Assembly (NCBI GenBank): GCA_030770535.1
Contig: JASVEC010000029.1
Span: forward strand, 648,370-712,369
DNA from: Batkoa obscura
Taxonomy: Eukaryota > Entomophthoromycota > Entomophthoromycetes > Entomophthorales > Batkoaceae
Length of the DNA: 64,000 nt
Direction: 5' to 3'
A program made the translations under genes and the position numbers. A model generated the notes under the pieces. That model was not told where the DNA came from, made no database searches, and saw nothing but the letters and a program-made list of their open reading frames with translations. Below are positions 35,221-46,467 of the stretch, one piece after another; positions within the stretch are counted from its first letter, which is position 1; each line of letters opens with the position of its first letter.

Positions 35221-38200
35221 ACTTAGAACTACTCTATTTTAAAAAAGGGCCAAGTTCATATTATAGAGTAAGTTTTGTTTTATAGTTGTATTTTCTATAT
35301 ACTTATCGTATTATTAATCTGTTTATTTGACAAACATATAGCTATATAAAAGCCTTATTTTTTATTTCATTGATGGAAAAAGTTTTGTCTATAATCAAAA
35401 GTATCATTAATTATAGATAACTATTTATTTGTAAAATGTTTTTTCTTCTCTAATGCATACATATCTTTTAAAAAAACAATCTTGTGTTTTCTTATTTTTG
35501 TATATTATTGATTTATTTTAGCAATCTATATATAGAAATTTATAAGCAACTATGACATGAGTAAATTAATTTATACTATTAATTATATCATATATAGTAG
35601 ATCCGCCTTATATCATCTTGTGAAGCCTATTATTTTTATGTAATGTACTTAATAAATCGAGTTTTAAATGTAGGAACCTTACCATGAGCATCTTGGGGAA
35701 CCTATAGACAGGATAAATTATAAAAAGGTATAAATACATAAATTAGATTTTGTATTTATAAAACGTTAAATAGTGAGGTTGTTGTGAAATTATTTTTTAA
35801 GTTTGCGCCGATGCAATAATCTAGTTTTCGATTTAACCAATATTGTAATTAGATATCTTTAATAAAGTAGTATAATTTTTTCTTTTTTTGACATTAAATC
35901 ATCATACTATTTTTTTTTAATACTTTGAATTTGTCATATTGAAAGGTTTGATATTGATGATCGAACTATTATTATCTCATACTTTAATAGTCCACCTTTA
36001 AACCAAACTATCTACATTTCTTTTATAAAAGTTCTTTTATACCTATTTGTTCAAAACACTTAATAGTTTATAGTTATTAATCTCATTAATAGTATGTGCC
36101 TTCATTTGGATAACTCAATATTAAATTATAATAATACAAGTCTTTCAATTTGTTTAATCATTATTAGAGCGCAATATTATACCAATGCTATGCTACAATG
36201 GTCTATTATTTTCTATTAATTGAAATGAAGCCTCAAGTCACTTTGATTTTTTTTTAAATCTTGAAGTTAGACCCCTAAGTGGTTTACTGTTGGAGGTAAG
36301 TAAAAGTATAGAAAACTGAATGATAAGTGAAATGGACGTTAGCGGAAGGGAGGAAAGAGTTAAGGAAAAACTGAGAGATTGATCAATTTAATTTTACCTG
36401 TTTTGAATTTGAGTAAGTTTAATTTCATAGAGGCAGATTCTATTGTATATAATGCTACCCAAGAGTGAAAAAGAGCGGAAGCAATAGAACTATCATCAGT
36501 CTTTGATATTTTATTACTTCTATTTAGTTTATGGTGTGAATTATCTTATTCATGGACTCAATTATAACGCACAAATATAAAGTATTATAATTTACAGTTT
36601 ATCAAAATGTAGTCAAAAATAAAATTGTAAAGCACTATTTTATAGTTTATTATACAAATGAACTAAGAATTGATATTTTATTAAAATTAATATGTAATAT
36701 TATATCACATTTCAAATAACTAACAGAAATTCATTAAGAGCATTATTTTTAATTTATATACAAATTTTTTAAATTTCAAAAGTCAGTTAAACTATAATTT
36801 AAATAAATTACATGTTTTATGTATATAAAAATAATGAGAATACATAAAAGTTTATAATAAAACTGTTGGTTCAGGTAGTATTAAATCTAAATAAAAGAGA
36901 ATTAAAGTACAATTTATTTTTAAGTATAACTTACTAATTAAACTATCATAACTTTTTATTTGAATAATAATATAAAAATCCAAATACACTTAAAAAAATT
37001 AAGTTTGTTTTAAAAAATAGTTTTCACCTTATGAACCACATATATATTTAATGATAGAATGTTTTTTATAAATATACCATACTAAAATATTTTAGGTTTA
37101 TGAAGTTTATAAGCAGTTTTACATAGGTTTTTAATATATTTAATAGTAAATTAAGGCATCCAAAGGTAGAAATTTTAATTAAACATTTGGAATTTATTGT
37201 TTTAAATATTATGAGTACAAATTATAACTATTTTTAAAAACTTATTTTTCCACATGCTCTATGTTTAACACTTTAATTAATTATTTTATTATTATTATAT
37301 AACATTACCTAATTTATATTTTTCTTACGATTTATTCACAAATATTATTTTTACATTAGGATTTTTTTTTAAAAGTCGTTTGATTTGGAGTTTGTATTAT
37401 TTTTTAATATAAAGATATAGATTCAATTTATTCAACTTAATGAATAATTATTAATAGTTATAAAGTAACATAGTAATTTTCAAAAATTATGAAGCAATTT
37501 AAATGTTCATGATTTGTATTCCTGTTTTTATGATAATCTACTAATATATTACTGTTATTTATTGAGTTTGTGAATCTACGATTTATAGTATTATCTATAA
37601 TTTATAAGGATATAAGAACATTTTTTCTAAAAAAGTTTCAATAATTCTTAATGGACCTTTAATTTTATTAATAAAGTAAATGAACTATTGTTATATGAAA
37701 TGTGAAAAGTGATGTTATTTTTATTCATTAATTTGGAAAATTACACGCTATTAATATTAATTAATATATTAACAAAATTCAAGATTAACCTGAAAGAACA
37801 TTTAAAGTGGCTTGAGTTGTTCTAGCATACTAGCCATTTACTATTTCGCAATACTTTGAATAACTTTTAAAAAGAGGTAGATAATAAAAAATTGATGAAT
37901 CTTTATAATACAAAAAGAAAACGCTTAATATACCTACGGCTCATTAGTGGTATATAATTCTTGATGTGATTTTGTTAAAGAATAACTTTATGAGTGACAC
38001 GTTCTGTACCTCACTAAATAGCAGTTTTAGATGGTTAAAAGAGGAAAATTCAGATGAATATTAGCTTTTTATAGATTTATAAGGGATATATAATTATATT
38101 TCATAAATTAAATATTGTAACTTAATAAATGTATAACCATTTTACAATTTCGTCTTGAATAATAGATAATCTTGAGTAGATTCTATCATTAATGTTAAGA

Positions 38201-38262
38201 AACTTTAAAAAATCCTAAACTATACTAAGTTATATTAATATATATTTTTATTTAATAAATAT
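35221..38262. other. Gene-poor AT-rich region, about 3 kb
   Basis: No sustained reading frame on either strand. Splice-like signals around 35630-35700 on the minus strand bracket a 19-nt exon-like block reading VPQDAH, but no flanking exons were found. A slightly GC-richer patch at 36280-36380 has no interpretable coding. Confidence 0.45.
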
Positions 38263-39897
38263 TTAACATTCTGGTACTTCTGCTAAAGAAGGATAAGCTA
38301 TATAAGCTGGGGAATTTTTGTATGGCCTATTACTTTTAGAGAATGTCACGTCATAAGGATCTCTTTTATAATTGTCTTTAGTACTTTGTTCAACAATAGT
38401 AAATGATCTATTTTTTAGTTCACTTGAGGTACTTGAAACTTCAATATCATCAGAGTTATTAATACTTTTGTCTAGATTGTTTTGGATAAAATCTAATTCA
38501 ATTTGTGGTGGTGGTAACGGTAATGACCTATTAGTAAACTTGGCTAAATTTGATGCCTCTTTGAGCTTTCTGAGCCATCCTAATAATTCCATTTTCCCAT
38601 TTAATCTAATAAAATTTGTTTGATAAGAATCTGCAATTTCTAATACCCATTTGTAGTTTGGAATTGAATCAGAAACACATATGATGGTTGCAGGTGTCAA
38701 CTTTATTTTTTCATTAGTTATTGTGGTAGGATGTAAGTCCTCAAATAGATAAAGATATTCTTGATTTAAAACCAAATATTGTTTTTTCCATTTTGGTTTT
38801 GATTTAAATCCCGAGCTTTGACCTTTATATACCTCTGCCCATCCTTCTATTAGTGCAGACTGTCCTTTTGTAACTGATTTTATTGAGACATCGTCAATTG
38901 AAGGCATAGATGGCCTATGAGTACGCTTAAATGATCCTATTTTGCTATTCATCATATCTTTGAGGCTTTTGGCTGCAAGAGATGCTCTATTAGTTTTACT
39001 AGTTTTTGGAGGCGATAATGGATTACTATTAGTCATAGATATAGAGCGTGCTGTTGGGAGGGATTCTACCCTTGGCTTAAGTTCACATGCACTTCTTTGT
39101 CTAGCCATAGACTCAATACCCAAAAGTTTAGAAGCTTTTACACTAGAACGAACTGCAGTTTTACTATTATATCGTGAGGACAAATCTTGATCATTTACTA
39201 TACCAGTATTCATTGTTGCTATTGAAGCAGATCTTTGTCTTTGGGAAAGTTCACTATTCACATGGCCTGTATACATAGAAGAACGAATAAATGACGATGT
39301 GATAGGCTCATCGCTTTTGCTTATTTCTGAATAATCACCAGAATGAGATAAAGAACGCTCTCTAAGTGAAATGGGAATAAAATCACTTTCTTTGCAAATA
39401 GAAGGTGGTGGCTGTATTGATTCATAAATATCGAAAAAGAACTCTGAAGCAGTAGGACTTATAGGTTGATTACTGACCATGGATTCATTTGAAGATAAAG
39501 AGAAATCAGACGATGTTATTGAGAATGAGCTAGTTAAAGAAGTTCTATGCTCTGAAGTGGATGAAGATAAAGTAATTTTAGAACTAAGGGTAGGGCGATG
39601 ACCAAAATCCCTTATTAGATTTCTAATCATGATTTGTTGAGCAGTATGCCTTAATGCCACTAAAGGCTCCCAACCATCATAACTTTGATCTGAGTTTACT
39701 ATAGTATTGCAGGGTGCTATGAAATTTAAAACTGAGTCGGTTTGACTTGTATATGTACTATAGTTGGATAAATTACAGTCGTCCCTCGTTTTGTGAGGTT
39801 GTTGAGCTATGTACAAAGAGTAAACACTTGATCCAGGTTCGTTAGCTTGTAAGCTATCTAGTCCAAATGAATCAACTGAATAAATTGATTTTGACAT
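38263..39897 (-). CDS. PH-domain protein, Ser-rich
   Basis: Intronless, 544 residues. The first 330 are low-complexity and Ser/Thr-rich with many basic-Ser motifs (RQRSAS, RRASLAA-like), which suggests heavy phosphorylation. A PH domain covers about residues 350-455: IEGWAEVYKGQ, KPKWKKQYLVLNQEYLYLFED, then LNGKMELLGWLRKLKEA with the invariant PH tryptophan in its last helix. A Pro-rich stretch (SLPLPPPQ) follows. It probably binds phosphoinositides or membranes at the cortex. Not assignable to a named yeast protein; architecture is only loosely like Skg3/Caf120. The nearest gene upstream is over 3 kb away. Confidence 0.8.
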   Translation of the reverse strand: MSKSIYSVDSFGLDSLQANEPGSSVYSLYIAQQPHKTRDDCNLSNYSTYTSQTDSVLNFIAPCNTIVNSDQSYDGWEPLVALRHTAQQIMIRNLIRDFGHRPTLSSKITLSSSTSEHRTSLTSSFSITSSDFSLSSNESMVSNQPISPTASEFFFDIYESIQPPPSICKESDFIPISLRERSLSHSGDYSEISKSDEPITSSFIRSSMYTGHVNSELSQRQRSASIATMNTGIVNDQDLSSRYNSKTAVRSSVKASKLLGIESMARQRSACELKPRVESLPTARSISMTNSNPLSPPKTSKTNRASLAAKSLKDMMNSKIGSFKRTHRPSMPSIDDVSIKSVTKGQSALIEGWAEVYKGQSSGFKSKPKWKKQYLVLNQEYLYLFEDLHPTTITNEKIKLTPATIICVSDSIPNYKWVLEIADSYQTNFIRLNGKMELLGWLRKLKEASNLAKFTNRSLPLPPPQIELDFIQNNLDKSINNSDDIEVSSTSSELKNRSFTIVEQSTKDNYKRDPYDVTFSKSNRPYKNSPAYIAYPSLAEVPEC

Positions 39898-42223
39898 TAA
39901 TTAAAAGTATGTGTTATATTGTGTATAATATCGTTTAATTTAAAAGAGATGAAATATCGAATAAATTAATCGTGTTGTTAGAGAATTGAGGTTGATAGGG
40001 ATTTGGAAAATATGCCTAATAAATTTTGAAAAAAGATTCAATTAAATAAAAGAAGAGTAAATTCTTAAAGTATTATATTTATATGCAGTTCCAAATATTT
40101 ACTTAGGTTTTTAACCCATTGTTTTTATTTAGTATTATTTTTTCCTATAAATCTTAAAACGAGAATTAACCATTTTAGGGAATTGTAATGCTCCTTTTCT
40201 CTGTTTAGAAAGAACTAATTCCTTAGACTACATAGGGTAATTAATCAACAATTAATTAACCAATCAATTATTTATTTTGGCTTCATTTTGCACTTATTTC
40301 AGTCCAAAACTTTTGTGTAGCTATACCGCCCCACTTAAATAACTTTAAAAAAAGCAGGCTGAATGTTAAATTTAGAGTTTTTAACTTCTAACTACAGTTA
40401 AATAGTATTAATCGTATGTGTAAATACATTACAATTACTACATGTATTTTACTATTTTGTAATATTAATCCAGGTTGTCTTTATCTTAAAGAGTATATAC
40501 TATGGAATAACGATTATCATTTAACTAAAAACGGATCAATTAATAGCTCAAAACTAGTAAAGCAACTAAATATATTGAATTGAGTTTAGTATAAATTTTA
40601 AGTAACTATATTTTTATATAACTTATTATATAATGTAGCTTTGATGTTTTTTAATGTAATAAATTAAAATTCATAATTTGTTTAGGCAAAAAGGCACTCT
40701 CGTTCCATTCTCAGTTGAAATTGAAATAAATAAAGTAAAAATGCTTTAAATATAACTTAGAAATAAACGACTATTTCATTTAATAAATTATAACATCAAA
40801 AGAGGAATATGTTATATAACTTCTAGATTATTATATATCAATAATACCAAGAAAAAATAAAAATAAAAGTAAAAATAAAAAAAATAAAAATAAAAATAAA
40901 AATAAAAATAAAAGTAAAAATAAAAAAAATAAAAATAAAAATAAAAATAAAAATAAAAATAAAAATAAAAATAAAAATAAAAATAAAAATCCATACAATT
41001 GGAGATAGTTATTTATTTATATGTAAATATACGACTATATAGCTTTATTATGCCTAAATTTTGAGCTTATATAGTTTATTAATATAAATATATAACAAGG
41101 CTTACAAATGTTATAGTGTGCATAATTACGCCTCAATTTTCACAGTTCAGCATTTTTATCAAACTTAATATTAAAAAAGTCAGTTTGCATATAAGAATCC
41201 AGGTTGAGCATTTAATTAAGTAGAAATAATACATTAAAATACTATTTTATAAATAAAATTAATATAATATATTTTTAAAATTAAACATTTAATTTCATAT
41301 ATACATAGAATAACCTAAATAGTATTTTTAATGAAATTATGAAATCATAGCTAGGTAGGCAGTTTAAAAGTAGGGATAAGGTTATTTAGGAGACTTTATT
41401 TTCGCTGAAACTAGAAATAATATTACCCCAGTAAAGTTTAAGTTTTAAATATTCAATAAAAGGTACATACCTATACTATATCCCTTAAACTATTTCTTAT
41501 TTTTTAAAATGAAAATATTTATTAAAAAATTCAAGAATATGGTTAAATGTGATTTGTCTTACGTCATTGAAGGTATCATATCATAAGCTAAATAGAGCTT
41601 TGTGGTTACGATTTTATTAACCATATTTCTACGCTTATTTTACAGCACTTTCAAACTATATAGTACAAATCACATTTAGACTATTTTAATAATATATTCT
41701 AAATAATACTATACTTATCTTGTGTATTTAGAGATAATTTTAGCTTATAGCTAATAAGTTTTAGAAAAAATACTTGATTCATACAAGTGTTATATTAGAA
41801 AATAGCTCATTTTTCTCAAATACAGTAACTTAATCAAAAATAGTTTATTTTGTTAATTTAATAACTATCATGAATTATTTTTGCAATAATAAGAAAATTA
41901 GCCTATAATCCTTAAACTAAAGCTATATCTATATAGTTAGTAAAGATAATTAACAGATATTAATATATATGAACTTTAAACCATATTCGTTATTTTAATG
42001 ATTGCGAATATTTATAAATCACAATTAGCCTCATTAACTATATATACTATTACTTGTATATTTTTATATCATTTTTATATCGTTTTTATTAATTAAAAGT
42101 TAAGGCTTCATGTAAAATATGATATGGCTACCAAATATGCTAATAATAAACAAATGGATTGTTTTATTTTTCTAGCAAAATAGCCTAATTTATTTCTGCC
42201 ATTACAATAAGCTTTCGTCTTGA
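39898..42223. other. Gene-poor AT-rich region
   Basis: Contains CCAATCA at 40260-40266 and a microsatellite at 40852-40990; otherwise nothing recognised. Confidence 0.5.
40852..40990. repeat. AAAAAT-type microsatellite
   Basis: About 139 bp of imperfect AAAAAT/AAAAGT units. The Tyr-Phe-rich reading frame on the opposite strand is an artefact of the repeat. Confidence 0.92.
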
Positions 42224-42457
42224 CCACAAATCTTTAGATCAGTCACTTTATGTATACAAAATCATCCTCAGACTATCAAATCGCTTATTGTAACGCTTCC
42301 GTCACCCTTACATATAAATGAGACTGCTTTGTATAAGGTTGGATTTCAAGCAATGAAGTATAATCTTCTCAAACCCAAAAGCAATAGCATCGAATTAGAA
42401 TTTCTTCATTTACATGATACCTCATTCTCCCTATCCTCTTCACCTTTAACCACTTAG
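42224..42457 (+). pseudogene. Orphan coding fragment, family unknown
   Basis: A 78-codon open frame beginning directly after a TGA and ending at TAG, with no suitable start codon. Composition is clearly protein-like and richer in C than the surroundings: it reads IFRSVTLCIQNHPQTIK, then LPSPLHINETALYKVGFQAM, then a Ser-rich tail. Possible 3' end of a decayed gene, perhaps the C-terminus of a regulator, but I do not recognise it. No upstream exon could be found; two MITE copies follow directly. Confidence 0.4.
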
Positions 42458-42498
42458 CCCCTAAATCAGTTTAGTTTGCTTTATAAATTTAAATTAAT

Positions 42499-42600
42499 AT
42501 CTGGAGATGTATTTTTTGTTTAAGAATTTTAGTAATGGCTTTTCCATTTTTTAAGCGCTATTTGAACGGAAAGATTCTAAGTAAAATTCACTAGATCTTA
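42499..42600 (+). mobile_element. MITE copy 2, rearranged fold-back
   Basis: Left terminus GGAGATGTATTTTTTG and GTTTAAGAATTTTAGTAA are normal. After the central AAGCGCT the sequence continues as an inverted copy of the left half (AGATTCTAAGTAAAATTC) and the right terminus is missing. It abuts copy 3. Confidence 0.65.
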
Positions 42601-42603
42601 AGA

Positions 42604-42709
42604 TATGAGAATGTTTTTTTTGGTTTCATTATTTTTTCTATCTTTTAAGCACTATTTAAGTGGAAAAATTGTTAGTAAAATTCTTAAACATAAAAATACA
42701 TCCCCATAT
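42604..42709 (-). mobile_element. MITE copy 3
   Basis: Family member in reverse orientation: opens with ATGAGAATGTTTTTTTTGG and closes with AAATACATCCCCATA. Contains the conserved TTTAAGCACT centre and TTCTTAAACA block. Confidence 0.75.
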
Positions 42710-43018
42710 GTTAGAAGCCTTATATTTTTGAAAGATAAAAAAAAATTAAAAAATAAAACTTTACATGTTAATGGTAGACATTATATATTTAATAAATTAA
42801 TAAGTTACTACTTATTATCAAAATATAAAAAGTATAACTATTAACAAATACAACAATATATAATTAATAAACCATACTATTAAACTTAAAAGTCTCTTGC
42901 TAAGAAAAGTTTAGTTAATAATTTTTGATCAAATTGCAAACAGTTTAAAATGTGCAATTATATAATTTAGTTAATAATCGTATTAAAAGTTCAGATTAAA
43001 GTTATTTTTTAAATTTAA

Positions 43019-43363
43019 ATGGATCAAGAATTTTTATCACAAGAAATTGAAGACATTAAAAAAATAGGCAAATATGGGTATAAAGTGGATAGTTTTAAGC
43101 AAATAAGTGAAAATAAAGTAGAAATAGAAATATTAGAGAATATTAAATTAACTATCATATTATCTGATAGAGGCTTTTTAGTAAATATTTTGTTTATAGA
43201 TTTAATTTATTTATAACTAATTTAGATTCAAAATTCTCAACCTATGCAAAATTATATTGTAAATATATATGAATCCATGGACTCTTTATTAAGTGAAGTG
43301 TCGTCTCTATATAGGAAAAAGTTTACTGAATTATTATTCGATCAATTAACATTTAAAAGATAG
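43019..43363 (+). CDS. GSKIP: GSKIP-domain protein
   Basis: Two exons (43019-43180 and 43226-43363, 45-nt intron) give 99 residues, close to the 139 of human GSKIP. The N-terminal helix (EFLSQEIEDIKKIG) leads into strands KVEIEILENIKLTIILSDRG. The C-terminal helix SMDSLLSEVSSLYRKKF lines up with the human segment SLLDTLSPAYREAFG. GSKIP-type domains occur alone or at the N-terminus of Clu1-type proteins. In animals GSKIP binds GSK3 and PKA, but those contacts cannot be assumed here. Most of the diagnostic helix lies in the second exon. Confidence 0.7.
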
Positions 43364-43453
43364 TATATTATAATTTTTTAAAAAATTAAATAAAAGTATA
43401 AAATTATATAAATATACGTTGGATTTAATCATTAATTTAAATCGTTTATTTTA

Positions 43454-45918
43454 TTAATTTTTATTTAATTTTGTGCTACTTCTTAGCCTTTCTTTTATGA
43501 ACCCTCTTTGAGGTAACTTTGTTCTTTTTTTAGTAGCTGTATTTTCTTCTAAATTATTTCTTCTCTTGTTATTTTCTACATTTAAAGACAATACTTGTTC
43601 TGGTTGAATATACCGATGTGTGTCAGTTCCAATTAATTCAACGTAATAATTTAAGCCTGGTAATATTCCTTTCTTAGCATCTGATCCTAATGTATCATTC
43701 CAAAATATTACTTCTTTGACTTTTACTACATGTTCACTAAAACCTTCCTTTGGGAATATAGCATTGGCCATTTCACCTCCTCTAAGATGGTATTTTGCAG
43801 TTGTTTCTTTTAGCTCCTCCTCTCTTCGTGAAATAATTTCCAATTCTTCAAAATAGCTTAATACATTTTTCGTTTTTTTTATGCCCAAGTTATCTTTACT
43901 ATCATGATCCCACCGCCCAGCAGCAAATTTAGTTTGCCACTTACGCCACATAAAATTTGGTGGAGGGCAGTTGGTTTTATAATAGCACAAAGAAGCTCTT
44001 ATCCCGGAATGCTCTATAAAAGAAGGATCTTGTTTTAAAAAGGATTGAAAAGTAGCTCCAAAAGGATCAAATTTATAGACACCCCGTTTGTCAACTACTT
44101 GGTAACTTGTGGTATCAAGTCTACGGACTACTAGATATTTTTCTTTATCTTTGATAGGAATCATAGTATTACGATCAATCTCTTTGATAGGAACTATTAT
44201 TGCTGGCCAAAAACATGAAGCATCTTTATCCCAAGGGTCTATAAACACTAAATCCTTTTCATTATACTCTTCATTTATTTCATATAATTCTTTTGGTACA
44301 TCTGAGAGATTAATTTCTTTTTTAATAGAAAGGCTGGATTCGGGAGTTGAATGGGTTGGTGAAGGAGTTGGTGGGAGTACTTTTGATACTTTTTTGGATA
44401 CTGGAGCTACTAGTGTTGGTTTATTATTGTTAGTCAATTTTAAGTCAAAATTTATCGCTTTTAAATCAGGGAGTATTTTTTTAGGGTATTTGCGATGAGG
44501 CCATGGTAGCCCAAATATCTCATAATGACGATTGCAACGTAAACAGCATGTCGTTGGCTCATCAACTGGGTGAATTAATTCATCTAATCCCTCCATAAAA
44601 GTGCCTTCTATCCCATTTAAAAATATTTTAGGTTTATTATTAATTGTAATAATTTCTGTTTCACAAGGGTTATAACACCAAGTACAAGATGAGTCATCAT
44701 CACTACTTTCAGTTACTGGAGATAGTTTTGCTTTATTAATTTAGAAATTTTATTAGTTAACTATATTTACACATAAATGATGGTTACCTTTATTTGCTTT
44801 GTTGCTACTTTGTTCAAAATATGGTATATTTGACAACGTCTTTGGAAGCAAATTTACATCTTTTTAATAGTATCATTATTTTATAATGATATATATTGTT
44901 TACCTATTGATATTTCTTCATTATTAAACACCTTAAGTCTTCTCATGGTATATCCTTTTCTTTTTATTGGTGAATCCTTATTTTCTTTTAATATTTTATT
45001 ACTAAAAATAATATTTTAAATAATTACTTTATTAATAATTAATATTATACCTTTTGCAAGTTAAACATAAACATTCTTTGTTATTTTCGCCAAAATAATT
45101 ATCACCATATGATACTGTTATTTCTTCGCCAAATTGAATGTTCCTTATAACTTTAAATGTAATTATATGTGGTGCTAAAAAGTGGAATTTTGCATTTGGG
45201 TTACAATCATGGTTCACAAATCTAGCAGGTCCAAGTAATAAACAGTTTTTATTTGTACGACTTGATATCATGACTGAAAAATCTAGACCTTTTGATTTGA
45301 GTTTATCTAATAGTTCCTCATCGATAGGAGAAAACAATCCCATTAAATGTGTTATAATACTTTCGGTTTTAAATTTTTTTGTAGCTAACACTCTGGCTTG
45401 CCCATAATTTTTATTGATATTATCATTAGCTTTGTATTGTTCATATTGGTGAGTATCTGTTATTTCAAAGCCTGCTTCTGGATGATATATAGATAAATAG
45501 CGTGCTATATGTCTAGAAATCGTCAATATTATAGTAATAAATGAGAAAATACTTACTCTTTAGTTGATTTTGTCGAAATATAAGGATTATTTAGAACTAA
45601 TTTTTTCTGTGATAATAGGCTAAATAAGTTAGTAATTTTAAAATATAATATGCAATTAAATTACTTTATGATTAAATTAGTTGCATCTAATAATTTACCC
45701 TTTAGTACTACTAGAGTAAAAATTAAGCTATGTATATTTAAAATGAAGTTGATGTGTGGCTTTTTAACTAATAAATGGTTTGGATGAAATTTCCTCGTTT
45801 TAAACCAAAGATTAAGTTGATCTAACAATAATACAGTAAGTACATCATCAAATCTACCTAGCTGAGTATATTCTTCATCTGATTCGCTTTTGCTGTGGGA
45901 TTTATTTTTTATTGACAT
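43454..45918 (-). CDS. SET9: H4K20 methyltransferase Set9/Suv420 with extra C-terminal region
   Basis: Six minus-strand exons (45665-45918, 45557-45619, 45051-45512, 44904-45001, 44788-44859, 43454-44730) join in frame to 741 residues. The N-terminus FDDVLTVLLLDQLNLWFKTRK is the Suv420 pre-SET helix. The SET core follows: RYLSIYHPEAGFEI, QARVLATKKFKTESII, LLGPARFVNHDCNPNAKF and GEEITVSYGDNYFGENNKECLC. A distal CxxC zinc knuckle appears as CTWCYNP and CLRCNRHYEIFGLPWPHRKYP. About 300 further residues include DLVFIDPW...CFWPAIIVP, which resembles a PWWP/Tudor strand pattern. Set9 writes H4K20 methylation for checkpoint signalling. S. pombe Set9 is about 440 residues, so the extension is notable. 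Confidence 0.9.
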
Positions 45919-46467
45919 TATGATTTGACTATACAATGTAAAATAATTAAATAGTTTGATACAAGTAGTCTTTTAACAATCTTTGTTCTACTTCTATAAT
46001 ATCATTCTTTTTGATGTTATTTAATTTTTAATAGGTTTATAACTTTATTCCAGAATCTTCCAATCAGAATCATTTTCAACATTTTGTGAATATAGCCATT
46101 TAAGTTTAAGTGAACAATTTTTTGAAAATTTTTCGGCAATCATTCGTTTGGTTGATTTTCCTTAAAGCATAGGCCATAAGCAATACGAGTTTGTGTCTAA
46201 AATTTTATTCTAAAATGAACAGCTAATTAGCATAAATATGAACTTAAATAACTTTAAATTGGTGAATACTTTGTGGATCAGCCTTAAGTGGTAATTAAGA
46301 GTAAATTCAAATGTAGAATTATGGCCAAATAAAGGTATAATGAAATACTTTCGTCATAATTTAAAGTGAACTATAAAATTGATTTTTTTTCTTAATATAA
46401 GATCGATTATATACTTTCAGTAAAAGTAGTATAGTAATTTAATAATTTTATTATTTATCATATCGAT
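45919..46467. other. Divergent intergenic region with a coding-like scrap
   Basis: On the minus strand, 46045-46143 reads MIAEKFSKNCSLKLKWLYSQ and on to a stop, with protein-like composition. Upstream in-frame sequence needs a one-base shift and has no start. A relic or an unrecognised small exon. Confidence 0.35.

Noticed and set aside
35630-35700. Minus-strand small exon flanked by splice signals
   Set aside because: No neighbouring exons of matching phase could be found.
40812-40994. Tyr/Phe-repeat reading frame
   Set aside because: It is the complement of the AAAAAT microsatellite.
46045-46160. Minus-strand gene end reading MIAEKFSKNC
   Set aside because: Needs a one-base shift to continue upstream and has no recognisable family; kept only as a note on the intergenic region.
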